In this document: piece after piece, positions 54,236 to 63,483 of the stretch
Layout of the letters: each line of letters opens with the position of its first letter
How positions within the stretch are numbered: the stretch's first letter is position 1
From: Closterium sp. Naga37s-1
Taxonomy: Eukaryota; Streptophyta; Zygnematophyceae; Desmidiales; Closteriaceae
NCBI GenBank assembly: GCA_947471745.1
Contig: CANJKZ010000777.1
Location: 124,001 to 188,000 of the forward strand
Direction of reading: 5' to 3'
Length of the DNA: 64,000 nt
The notes under the pieces: model-generated
The model's database searches: none
Told to the model about the DNA's origin: nothing
What the model saw: the letters and a program-made list of their open reading frames with translations, nothing else
Position numbers and translations under genes: made by a program

Positions 54236-55900
54236 CCCTGCAAGCACCATGCGTTGCTTGTTGTCTCTGTGCCTTCTTCATCTGCCACCTGTCATCTCTT
54301 CTGGCACAATCTCACCCTCTCATCCACTCGCTTCTCTCTTTCCTTCCTTGCCATCCTTCGCCCCCTCTCTCCAGCACTCAAGGGGACAGTCGCTGCAGCA
54401 ACGCAGGGATCACCAGTGGCTGCAGCAACGCAAGGATGATGGCAAGCACTCACCAAGTTGTGGGTGGTTCAGATCAAGTAGCACACCACTTCTCCCTTCA
54501 CCACTTACCTACTTTTTATGTGCCAGTAAGTCTTGTTTACCATTCTTCCACGGTGCGCGTGTGTCTTTGATGCTGTGTTGCTACTCTGCTCAGATCTCAT
54601 TCCCCTCCTTTCCCGCCCTCTCCTCTTCTCTGTTCTCCTCTCTTCCCTCACCAGAGCACTAAGTCCTGCTATCCAGTACCAGCAGTATGGGCATCAGCGG
54701 TGGCAGCAGCACCAGCAGTGGTGGCAGCAGTGGTTGCAGCAGTGGTGGCAGCATCAAAGGCCACTGCAGTGGGTGCGGCTCCAGCAATGGAAGGGTGAGT
54801 ACAGCTTACCCCAATGCTTCCAAGGTCTCTCTCTATGCTGGTTGCTTCATACTGTTTGGCTCTCTATGATGTCTTACCTTTTTCCCTGCTTGCTTCCCCT
54901 CATGTTGCTCGTCTTTCCCTCTTCTTGTACCCTATCTTGTTTCTATGGTGCCCTTGCATTTCTCCTCTCTCCAATTCCCATTGATGTCCCCTCTCCATGT
55001 CCCGTTGGTGTCGGCGTTTGCAGCTTCTAAGTGCCTCCCGAGTCTCTGTCCTCCCCTTTCTTACGTGTCCTACTGTTGTCCCACTGGCAGTTCTTAAGTG
55101 GCTCTTCTGTGGCGAGGTAGACAACATGTGGAACCGCATGAAGACCTCAAGATGGGCCGCTGCTGTCCTTTACTGCTCTTGGCTGTGCTTAGGTGTGCTT
55201 CGTTGTGATTAGTTGTGTTTGGCTGTGCTTAGGTGTGTTGCGCTGTGCTGTGGTGGTGTGGGCCCGCGGTTGTAGAATAGGAGGGCGGGGGGTGGGGGCT
55301 GCCTTGAAGGTGCATGCGTGGGCACAAGCAAACACCCAAGCAGGAGAGAGAGTCCTCTGCAGGTGCTCTTCCATGAGATGATGATCCTGTGCTGTGGCAT
55401 GCTGGGGACTTGGCAGCTAGAGGCCAAGGCCTTGAGTGAGAGTGAGGTGGAGCTGGAATCAGGGGCATGATGGGTATAAAAGACTGGTGAGGAGGAGCCA
55501 GACAAAAACTACAATGCAGGGGCGAAATTGGAAGTGCAGGGCATCCCCAACCATGCACTGCACACAAAGCACACCCGGAGACAGGCAAACCTCTTTCATG
55601 AACAGAATGGCAGGGTCTGACAAGAAACATTGTTCTCACTGCGTGTGGGAGATGCGGTACAAGAATTGTCAGGAGTACCAAATGCTGTACAAACACCTAA
55701 GCCACATATGTGCTGCTGTGACTGGGGCAGTAACTGCAGTTACGACAGCCAGGACACCTGAAAGAGCAATAACATTGGGTCTGTTTGTGTAGGGGGGCTG
55801 GATTTCCTCTTGAATTCTCTCAAAAGCCCAGAAGACCAAAAGACCCCTCCCCCCTTCTCACACCAAAAGTCACTTCTCTGTGTCACTGAAACGAGATGAG
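54236..55900. other. Unresolved region with exon-like pieces
   Basis: 54370-54450 reads 'QSLQQRRDHQWLQQRKDD' and 54665-54795 reads 'QQHQQWWQQWLQQWWQHQ', the latter before a GTGAGT donor. 55096-55150 after an acceptor reads 'LKWLFCGEVDNMWNRMK', and 55436-55792 is an open frame with 'KHCSHCVWEMRYKNCQEYQM'. They might be exons of one plus-strand gene, but I recognise no domain and cannot link the phases. Confidence 0.25.
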
Positions 55901-56896
55901 CGCTTCAACTTGAGAATCCATACTGCAAATTTCTTCCACTCATCATATCCCTATGAGCTTCTAGGGCTTGGATGACTTGGCCATCGAGAGGAACAACAAA
56001 ATTCTTGAAACTTTCCGTACGATACACCCTGCAAATGTTTTCCTCTTCATCTGTAATGAGGCGAGGGTGCTAAACCCGGTGAAACAGTTCTACAAAAATT
56101 GCGGCTGATTGCCGGGCTCTGTTTCCGTCACATGCGTTGACGTGTTTTCAATTATGTTCAGCCAGTGGGATGCAACCTTCGCACAATGACTGCCCAGCGC
56201 ACCTTTTTATCCGCGTGGAACTTGCAGTCGCATGCTTAATCCACATTTGCTACAGTGTCTTGCCTTCGTCAAGTTTTCGCGTGAAGTCGCAAGTCCTCTA
56301 AGAACACGGCAGGCGAAGATCTTTGCTGGCCACGGTGCGACATGATCAGAGGAAGGAAATAGTCGCACGTGAGGAAAGTCAGCTGACACGAGCATTTGCT
56401 TTATTTCCCCCGTGTGGTGGTGTGTGCCCATGTAATTTGTCGCTTCCAGCCAAGGGTCTTCTCTCTGGCCTCCCTCCCCGTTCTGCTCTTCCTCTTCCTT
56501 TTCTCACTTTCGTCTCTGATCACCTCACCTGCCCCCTTCGCCTTCTCCCCCCCGTCAATCCCATCCCATCCCAATCATCTCCTCTCGTTGCATTTCGTCT
56601 TTTCTCGTCTCGTGTACAGTACACCTGGACACGTTTTCCCATCACTTTCGGCTTACCCCCGGTCCCCCCCCATCCATTGCGGCCACCACCAACCAACTGC
56701 AGTCCACAAGGTAGGACTGACCGACTTCAAATAGGTCGGCACTGTCACAATTCTCATCACATGCCTCATTCCCATTCTCATCAACTCCAGTGACCCCCAT
56801 CAGTCTTCATATCAGTTTCCACGCGGCCATCCTCCCAACCGCAGACGCCTCAACCTCGTTCAATTTCGCGACCAGGCTCTTGAGCTGTTCCTGGCT
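55901..56896. other. Spacer and upstream region of the next gene
   Basis: No domain seen. In frame with the gene at 56897, the last stop is at 56732-56734 and no ATG occurs between it and 56897; this stretch may be 5' untranslated sequence or the tail of an unseen upstream exon. Confidence 0.4.
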
Positions 56897-57850
56897 ATGG
56901 CGATTTCTAGCGCCAACGCGGCGTGCGCGTGCCTTCCGCCAGCCGCTCAGCTCTCCTGGGCGATCTTATCCGCGGTGCAGCGCTACTCCAAACTCATGCC
57001 TCCTGCTCCTACCACCACCGGAGCGCTATTTCCATCAGCAACGTCCGTCGAATGCGCCACCAGTCCGCAGATGCCATCCTTACCCCCGAGGTCCCACAGC
57101 ACCCCCGCTTCCCACGAGAATGCTGCGCAATGGTTGCTTCTCGGCCTCATGCTTCCGCCGACGCCCCCGCCGACAACTTCGAGCGCGCAAACTACCGGAG
57201 GCGGTCTCTCCCCCTCACCACCAATGGCCCAGCTCGACTCGCCGCAGGTCAGCTTCCGTTTCGCCGCGTCTCCAACGCCAATCGCGACGGGTTTTGAGGG
57301 AAGCCTGTCTTCCGCGGTGCGCTCGTACGCTCGGGGAATCACCAGCGTCGATCGAATCGACCAAATCGAGCGACTTTCCGGCGGAATTAACGGACTCACC
57401 GCGAAGGATCCCCGCCATCAGAGGCGATTGTCGTCTAGCGCCATTCTATACGGACAACCTCCTCGAGCGCCGAAAGCCAACATTGCGGAGCAATTCGCGG
57501 GTATCAAGCCGCGTTCCAACATGCGAGGCCGCTCCCACTCCTTTGCGGACCTGACTTCCGCGACGATTCCGGATAATGCGCGACTGTCGCCCGCTTATTC
57601 GCCGAACTCGCAACTTGGCATCCCCAGCGTCGCAAGATACGTTGAAGGGAGCAGTAACCATGCAGAGAGGAGCTTCTACTCGTCCCCTGTGGCTGGTATC
57701 GTGACTTCAGCTCGGAGCAGCAGTTACACTGAGCCAGCAATGTCGATCGCCAGTGGAAGGAGGCCTCCCTCCCCGAAGTTGGCTGAGCACTTCAAATCAT
57801 TTGCCGGAAATGGTCGCAGGGGAAGCCGGCGGACGCCTAGCATGGGATGA
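56897..57850 (+). CDS. Hypothetical Ser/Pro-rich protein
   Basis: Single open frame of 317 residues. The N-terminal ~40 residues are Ala-rich and helical. Residues 40-110 are Pro/Ser-rich, and the remainder is basic and Ser-rich with no membrane segment: 'VDRIDQIERLSGGINGLT', 'RRLSSSAILYGQ', 'NIAEQFAGIKPRSNMRGRSH', 'KLAEHFKSFAGNG'. The repeated 'AEQF' and 'AEHF' phrases look like short linear motifs. Upstream in-frame sequence 'LNLVQFRDQALELFLA' could be coding if the true start lies in an earlier exon. AT-rich sequence follows the stop, as expected of a 3' end. Function unknown. The reverse-strand frames and the +1 frame are shadows. Confidence 0.6.
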   Translation: MAISSANAACACLPPAAQLSWAILSAVQRYSKLMPPAPTTTGALFPSATSVECATSPQMPSLPPRSHSTPASHENAAQWLLLGLMLPPTPPPTTSSAQTTGGGLSPSPPMAQLDSPQVSFRFAASPTPIATGFEGSLSSAVRSYARGITSVDRIDQIERLSGGINGLTAKDPRHQRRLSSSAILYGQPPRAPKANIAEQFAGIKPRSNMRGRSHSFADLTSATIPDNARLSPAYSPNSQLGIPSVARYVEGSSNHAERSFYSSPVAGIVTSARSSSYTEPAMSIASGRRPPSPKLAEHFKSFAGNGRRGSRRTPSMG

Positions 57851-58351
57851 CCGCTCGCAGTGCCTCGTTTCTCAAGCTGCAACCTTTCCCGCTTGCAATT
57901 ATTTTTGTTTTTGCTCTGCTAGCATGCCTTTTTTTCATGCTGCAAGGAATTATTCCTCATGGCATGATGCGGTTGTATGGATAATGCTGGTGCAGAAACT
58001 GGCTGTAGTTCATCATCCATATTTGTTACATTTGTTGTATTTGATAGGGATCATTATTGAATGATTAAATGGATGTGTAAAACATACCAGTAGTGCTCTT
58101 GTCAATGCAGTACATGCTGTGAACAGTATTGCAACTTTCAAAAATTCCATATGGGTATGACTCTAGATGGATTTAGCAGCGTACCAAAAGCGATAGCTTT
58201 ACCCTACAATGGATTTGAGCTTTGAAACGACAACCCCTGGACGTGCACCCACACACAATTGGTGTGGACTTTGCTAGATACTGAAAAAAAATTCACAGGT
58301 TAACATCCACATAGCTGAACAAATAAGTCGCAGAACCTCACGGTCGCGAGC
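57851..58351. other. Convergent 3' regions
   Basis: AT-rich spacer between two converging genes. It probably holds both 3' untranslated regions; a T-rich tract lies at about 57900-57945. Confidence 0.5.
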
Positions 58352-58962
58352 TTACAAGTACTTATCAATGGTGGCTGTGAGGGTGGACTTAGGAACAGCA
58401 CCAATCACAGTGTCGACCTTCTTCCCCTTTTTGAAGATCATCACAGTGGGAATGCTGCGGATTCCGTACTCTGTGGCCACGTTGGGGCTCTCGTCGGTGT
58501 TCAGCTTGTAGCACTTCAGCTTTCCGTTATACTCCTTCGCGAGCTCATCAATGAGAGGAGCAATCATTCTGCAAGGGCCGCACCATGGAGCCCAGAAGTC
58601 GATCAGGACTGGGACATTGCTCTCCAGAACGAGGTTCTTGAACGTCGCATCGGTCACGGGGCCCGCGACTGCAGACGAAGAAAAAAGAACAAAATTAGCC
58701 AATCGACACGGGGGCATCAACGAGCCGTACAAATGCCCTTAAAATTAATTAACGAACCTTCGGTGCCGGTGGCTTCGCACACAACACGGGAAGAGCGCTT
58801 AGAGGACACACGTTGCGAGAGGGATGCCTTCACAGACTGGCGGAGTGAGGTCGCCTTCAGGCCATTGAAGGAGACAATGCTGGTCCTGCCAGACACCTCA
58901 ACTGACGCGACTGCGGGAGCGCAAATCGCGCCAGAAATGGCAGACTGAGCAATGGCAGCCAT
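58352..58962 (-). CDS. TRXM: Chloroplast thioredoxin, m type
   Basis: Two exons: 58962-58758 (donor GTTCGT) and 58668-58352 (acceptor ctgcag), 522 nt, 173 residues. Residues 1 to about 65 are Ser/Ala/Arg-rich, poor in acidic residues, and end '[11 protein letters not shown]', a typical chloroplast transit peptide. The mature domain has '[20 protein letters not shown]' with the redox WCGPC, '[20 protein letters not shown]', cis-proline 'IPTVMIF', and ends '[10 protein letters not shown]'. It reduces disulfides of stromal targets with electrons from ferredoxin–thioredoxin reductase. I start at MAAIAQ; an in-frame ATG at 59208 would add an 82-residue leader unlike known members. Copies A-C at 693, 15331 and 49888 share the fold but not this site. 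Confidence 0.95.
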
Positions 58963-59627
58963 TACGCCAGCAATCTGATGTGCGTAAAGTCTACTCTGCA
59001 ATGCCTGCCTGGAAGTCTGAGCTCTCAGATCTAGCAGAAAGTGGTTTCCTGGGCTCCCAAGAAACCGAGACTTCTGGAACGAGTCAGTAAAGGAAGGGGA
59101 GGGAGTCGAGGCACAGAAGGGAGGGTGAGGCAACACTGACCAGTCACGTGTTGGGGGCATGGAGGGGGACGCGAAGCTACTTTGAGTAGATGCCCTCCAC
59201 GTATGCATGATCTTGTGGCTAACTTTTCCACGGCGGGTTTGGGAGAAGAAGACAGCAGGCTCGATCGCTGGCCACGCAGGCTAGCGATAATGTAGCTCTG
59301 CCAGGTAGATTCGGTAAAGTGATGGTTTGAGATATCCGAACCAATTTGCAGTAACCATCCCCCAACCTCCTTCCCCAGAGCAAGCTGGTTCGTAATTGTT
59401 GTGTATGTTGTCGCCGTGCTGTGTTTGGCGAACATTTCAACGCTGTTACCCTGAAAACGAATTCACGACTTTCGCGATGGTCGTGAGTGCTGATGAAGCT
59501 TGCTGCCCACGGGACTGCCATGACACAACAGGCGTAGGCACAATTTGTGATTAACCGATACAGCCATCCTAGGTCACATTTTCCAGGCACAGTTGCGCAC
59601 CTCATTTTGCCCAGCCACTCACTACAC
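58963..59627. promoter_or_regulatory. Divergent upstream region of thioredoxin m and its neighbour
   Basis: About 665 bp between two head-to-head chloroplast-protein genes, so it must contain both promoters and 5' untranslated regions. I see no confident TATA element. Confidence 0.4.
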
Positions 59628-60444
59628 ATGGCGCTCACTGCCTCCACCGTATCATGGGCGGCTGTGGTTCCGACTGCTGCTGTTTCTATCGCTCGGTCTC
59701 ATCGATTAAGCGCTAGTCCCTTCATGGGAGTGGTAAAAAAAACCAAAGTTTCCGTCAGAAGTCAGTCCAAGCTGGTCGCTGTCAGGGCTTCTGCCTCAAC
59801 TGACACTTCCGATGCAGACACAGGAGCGACAGCCAACTTGAAGGAATTTCTAGGCGATTTGAAGAACGTCGGCAGGGCAAGTGTCCAGTGACGGTGCGTG
59901 TGTTTGTTCGTACACATTTGCCACTTTGTCCTTCGCTAATATAAGTACATCCCCACATAACACTGCAGGTCCGGCTGATTGTTAACACTGGATTAGGCGT
60001 TCTCGAATCAGTCACAACCCTAGATGGACTTTTTTATCACACTCTTCCTGGCAAAGGCGAGTACGCCAATGTCATCAAGTCAGAGGAGAATGTGGACTTC
60101 CACCTGCTGTTGAGCTCGGTTTCTGGTGCGAAGCTGATCACTGGAAAGTCCATGCGCGGTGACTTTCCCACCTACACTGTTCGGTTCTTGAACGCGGAGA
60201 AAGAAGTCGGAGCCAGTATCTTCGTCATGTGGAAACCAGGTGCTGATCTCTTCTCCTTCATACTTCTCCTCCCGTTCCCAGTTGCTCACTCGTTCTTACT
60301 TATTCCTGAGCACTCACATTGACTTACATTGTACGTGCAGGCACCATGGGTGATTACGACGAAGGCCAGGCTGATGCCTATCAGTCCCTAGTCAACAAAT
60401 ACGGTGAGGAGGTATCTTTCGCCTCAACGGAATATGATATTTAA
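59628..60444 (+). CDS. Chloroplast-targeted protein of unknown function
   Basis: Three exons: 59628-59876, 59969-60239 and 60341-60444, 624 nt, 207 residues. The N-terminus up to about residue 58 ('SIARSHRLSASPFMGVVKKT', 'VRASAS') looks like a transit peptide. The mature part has 'LKEFLGDLKNVGR', 'VRLIVNTGLGVLESVTTLDG', 'KGEYANVIKSEENVDFHLLL', 'SVGAKLITGKS'-like sequence, 'FPTYTVRFLNAEKE' and 'DEGQADAYQSLVNKYG'. It reads like a conserved soluble β-rich domain, but I cannot name the family. Intron 1 uses a GC donor matching the full consensus (AGG|GCAAGT); a GT donor a few bases further would follow an in-frame stop. If 'GGTGAGG' at about 60402 is a donor, the C-terminus would instead continue downstream. 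Divergent from thioredoxin m. Confidence 0.7.
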
Positions 60445-60690
60445 GTTATGAATGCGACGAATGTGGTGGAGCATTCGGTTGATGTTCCTTCTCACAGAGC
60501 TTTTAGGAAGTGCTTACCGTAATAAGCTATCACATTTCTCTTTCTGGCGGGAGTCAGGACATTTTGTTCTTTCTCGAACACTCTACCCGAGTTACGCAGC
60601 CCAATTACAGTACCATGGGCTCCAGGAAACACTACCTACAACGAAATGTGAAATTCCCAGTTCTGGCTGGTACTGACTTGCATTTAGTTT

Positions 60691-60860
60691 TCTAATAAAC
60701 TTTAATCTTAGAAGGAGCAGGATACACCCGTGCATCTACGTGTACACGACCTTGCGTAAAACTGTCCGTTACTACTCTAATAAACTTTAATCTTAGAAGG
60801 AGCAGGATACACCCGTGCATCTACGTGTACACGACCTTGCGTAAAACTGTCCGTTACTAT
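60691..60860. repeat. 85-bp perfect tandem duplication
   Basis: 'tctaataaactttaatctta…' begins at 60691 and again at 60776. The two units appear identical, so the duplication is recent. It lies downstream of the preceding gene, possibly over its polyadenylation region, since each unit contains AATAAA. Confidence 0.92.
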
Positions 60861-61256
60861 GGGAGGCTTTCACCTGGTGCTCAGGGTGTCCCGTTACAGA
60901 CAAAACCAGCCTGGTGTGTGTTCTGTAAGTAGCGCGCACAGCAGGGTCAAGCTGCAGAGCAGGGTCAAGCTCCCTCCCTTCCCTACTGCAAATGTGTAAC
61001 GAAAAACAGCCGCTCTAGCCCTGCCTCCCTCACAACAAGCACTTTCCCCATCCTGGCAGCCTCCTTCCCTCCCTCTCTCATCCTCACTCGCCTGTCACTT
61101 GCAGGCTTGGTCTCTCTTGGACTGGAATTTGGGAGTCATTGCGGTACCTCTCCTCCCCCCCCCCCCCCCCCCCACCTCCCAGCTGCTGCAGAGCCAAGAC
61201 GCGGTCCCCGCATTCTCCCCCACCCTTCCTTCTTTTCCCCAGCTTACTGCATCTGA
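60861..61256. other. Spacer, no gene seen
   Basis: Contains a short duplicated 'cagggtcaagct' (60938-60972) and a C run at about 61157-61172. No supported gene. Confidence 0.4.
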
Positions 61257-61475
61257 GGGCGTATCCCTGGGTGGTGGCAGGGCCACTGTAGAATACAGTG
61301 AAATTTGGCGCGCGAATACAGGTGCGTGATTGGGCAATGTCCCAAAAATGTCACTTCAATGCCACCAAATACGAGTCGCGCGCGCCTCGGTAAAAATGTT
61401 GGTGGCATGCGGTTTTCCCGCATGCCACCAACTCTGCCATCTACAGTGGCCGTGCCACCACCCAGGGATACGCCC
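61257..61475. mobile_element. PIF/Harbinger-like MITE
   Basis: 219 bp with inverted repeats of about 36 bp beginning GGGCGTATCCCTGGGTGGTG, one or two mismatches, and a 3-bp target duplication TGA (61254-61256 and 61476-61478). GGGC ends with a 3-bp duplication suggest PIF/Harbinger; CACTA-like is the alternative. The inner part has a perfect 15-16 bp hairpin GTTGGTGGCATGCGG/CCGCATGCCACCAAC at about 61399-61433. No coding capacity. Confidence 0.78.
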
Positions 61476-61790
61476 TGAGTCAGGTTGTTCAAGGTCAACT
61501 CTCAACAGCAGGGCCAAGCAGTCTCAGTAGCAGCTCGAATCATACATCAGATGCAGTTGGGTCACTCATTTGTGAAAAAAAAAAAGCATGCTCCGCCTTA
61601 TCTGTTGTCTCCGCTAATCAACTCATTTTGAGTTATATTCGAGCGTACTTCAGCAGCCGGCCATATTCCGGATTCTCGTGGATTAGCAGCCGGCCATATT
61701 CCAGAATCTCGTGGATTAGCACGAAATCTTTCTCACGTCTTGATCAACACAATGAGCCTGGTATTTCCGAATTCAGGGAAAGCAGCCGCT

Positions 61791-63474
61791 ATGTCTGTCG
61801 TTCTACTAGTCCTGTCGCTATTGATGTCAGCCTCCATGACGTCGGCTGCCCTCCCGCGCAAGCTTCAGACGACTGTGATTTACGTAGCTCCTTCGCAGAG
61901 TAAGCACCCATAACATCTGAAACTGCTACCTCTCGAAACGCTTCCCCACTGTCACATTGCAAAATCCCATCACTGTCACTTCACACGTCCCCCTCAGAGC
62001 GTCCCATTGCACCATCCCGTCTCATCACGGCATCCCATCAGCGTCCCGTTGCGGTCACATTCTAGCACAATGTGCTCCAACATTTCGTCGCCAGTCGAGT
62101 CGTCTGCACGCATTTCCACATCCCGATATCACACTGTGCCGTCTTCAGACCTGTTTGGAGTTCCACCGTCCAGCTGTAGTCCCGAGGTGTTATCGAAACG
62201 GCGGTGCTCGTCGAAGGTGGACTGAACCACCGCTCAGCCGCATTTCTCCTAAAGTTCTCCTTCATTGCGTCCCCGCGATAATGGAGCTGAAGGCAGCCGT
62301 CGGATCGTTCATCAATCTCAATGCCGTGAAGCGTGTGAAGTCAGCTTCCCAATCTCCTCGTCCCACCTACCCCCCCACACCCCCCTTCCTCCTTTCCCTT
62401 TCCCCCCTTCCCCCTCCGCGCCCCTCCGCCCGTCCCTCCCCACCAAGTGCCGGCGATGATGGAGCTGAAGGCAGCACTGACGCCGTACATCAACCTCACG
62501 TCGTGAGACGTGTGAAGGCAGCTCCCCAAACCTCTCCTCCCAACACCCCCCCCCACCCCGCTCCCTCCACGCGTCCCTCCCCCTCAGTGCCGGCGATGAT
62601 GGAGCTGAAAGCAGCACTGACGCCGTACGTTAACTTCACGTCGTGAGACGTGTGAAGGCAGCTCCCCAATCCTCTCCTCCCACCCCACCTCCCCCACACC
62701 ACCCCGCTTCCTCCACGTGTCCCTCCCCCGTCAGTGCCGGCGATGATGGAGCTGAAGGCGGCACTGACGCCGTACATCAACCTCACGTCGTGGACGGCGA
62801 CGAACCCGTGCTCGTCGTGGTGGCTCATCACGTGCTGGACCAACGGGCTCGTGCGCCGCATGGACATCAGCTCCAAGGCCATCCAGGGCAACCTGCCCTC
62901 CGTCATCGGCAACCTCACCAGCCTCGATGAGTTGTGAGTCTCCATGCCTGCCTGTCTCCCTGCCTCCCTGCCTGCCTGCCTCCCTGCCTGCCTGCCTGCC
63001 CGCCCGCCCGCCCGCCTGCGTGCCTGCCTGCCTCCAGAGTCCTTCCCTACGCTCTCTCCTCTCGTGCGCCGCATGGACATCAGCTCCAAGGCCATCCAGG
63101 GCAACCTGCCCTCCGTCCTCGGCAACCTCACCAGCCTCGATGAGTTGTCCGTGACAGTAGGGGCACGGAAAGGCGAGAGGCTGGGGGATGGGGGGATGGG
63201 AGACGGAGACGCAGTGGTGTGTTGAGAGTGAGGTGGAATTTTGGGGATAAGATGAGGATGGGCAAGGTGTGGAAGAGGGGTAAGTATGACAAAATACAGT
63301 TTCCTGACCTTGGATATGCACATCTACGCCTATTACCTCTTGCCTCACTCGCTTCTTTCCCTTCATTTCCCCCACTCCCTCTTCTATTTTTGCCAATGCC
63401 AGTTTTGCCACCACGAATTGGTTTAAGGGATCCCTCCCCGACTCGTTCAGTCGACTCACAGCCATCAGGAACCT
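61791..63474 (+). CDS. Leucine-rich-repeat protein with signal peptide (N-terminal part; runs off the window)
   Basis: Exons: 61791-61899 (phase 1), 62735-62933 and 63403-63474 (both ending phase 2); more exons lie beyond 64000. Exon 1 encodes a signal peptide, 'MSVVLLVLSLLMSASMTSAA'. Exon 2 is the plant LRR N-terminal cap: 'MELKAALTPYINLTSW', 'NPCSSWWLITCW', then the first repeats 'RRMDISSKAIQGNLPSVIGN'. Exon 3 is exactly 72 nt, one 24-residue repeat ('NWFKGSLPDSFSRLTAIRNL'), the exon size and phase usual in plant LRR receptor genes. The product should be extracellular, either a receptor kinase or a receptor-like or secreted protein; a kinase domain would be off-window. Partial exon 2 copies flank exon 2 (separate entries). 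Confidence 0.85.
62281..62322 (+). repeat. Divergent copy of the start of LRR exon 2
   Basis: 'ATGGAGCTGAAGGCAGCCGT' and 'TTCATCAATCTCA' resemble the exon 2 start. It is the most diverged of three upstream copies, and no AG acceptor is visible at the matching position. Confidence 0.75.
62448..62505 (+). repeat. Copy of the first 58 nt of LRR exon 2, with acceptor and donor
   Basis: Almost identical to 62735-62792. It follows an AG ('caccaag') and is followed by 'GTGAGA', so it forms a potential 55-nt cassette exon (62448-62502), a length that would shift the frame. Confidence 0.92.
62588..62645 (+). repeat. Second such copy of the first 58 nt of LRR exon 2
   Basis: Follows 'ccctcag', has the same 'GTGAGA' donor context, and is 140 bp after the previous copy and 147 bp before the real exon. 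The intron pieces after each copy are also alike, so the duplicated unit is exon start plus about 85 bp of intron. Confidence 0.92.
62945..63035. repeat. CCTG-type simple repeat in LRR intron
   Basis: Imperfect (CCTGCCTG/CCCGCCCG) tract just after exon 2. The frames across it are artefacts. Confidence 0.85.
63061..63146 (+). repeat. Copy of the last 86 nt of LRR exon 2
   Basis: Matches 62848-62933 at 85 of 86 positions (one Ile-to-Leu change) and is followed by 'gtccgt' in place of the strong 'gtgagt' donor. Very recent. Confidence 0.94.
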
Positions 63475-63483
63475 GTCAGTCCG

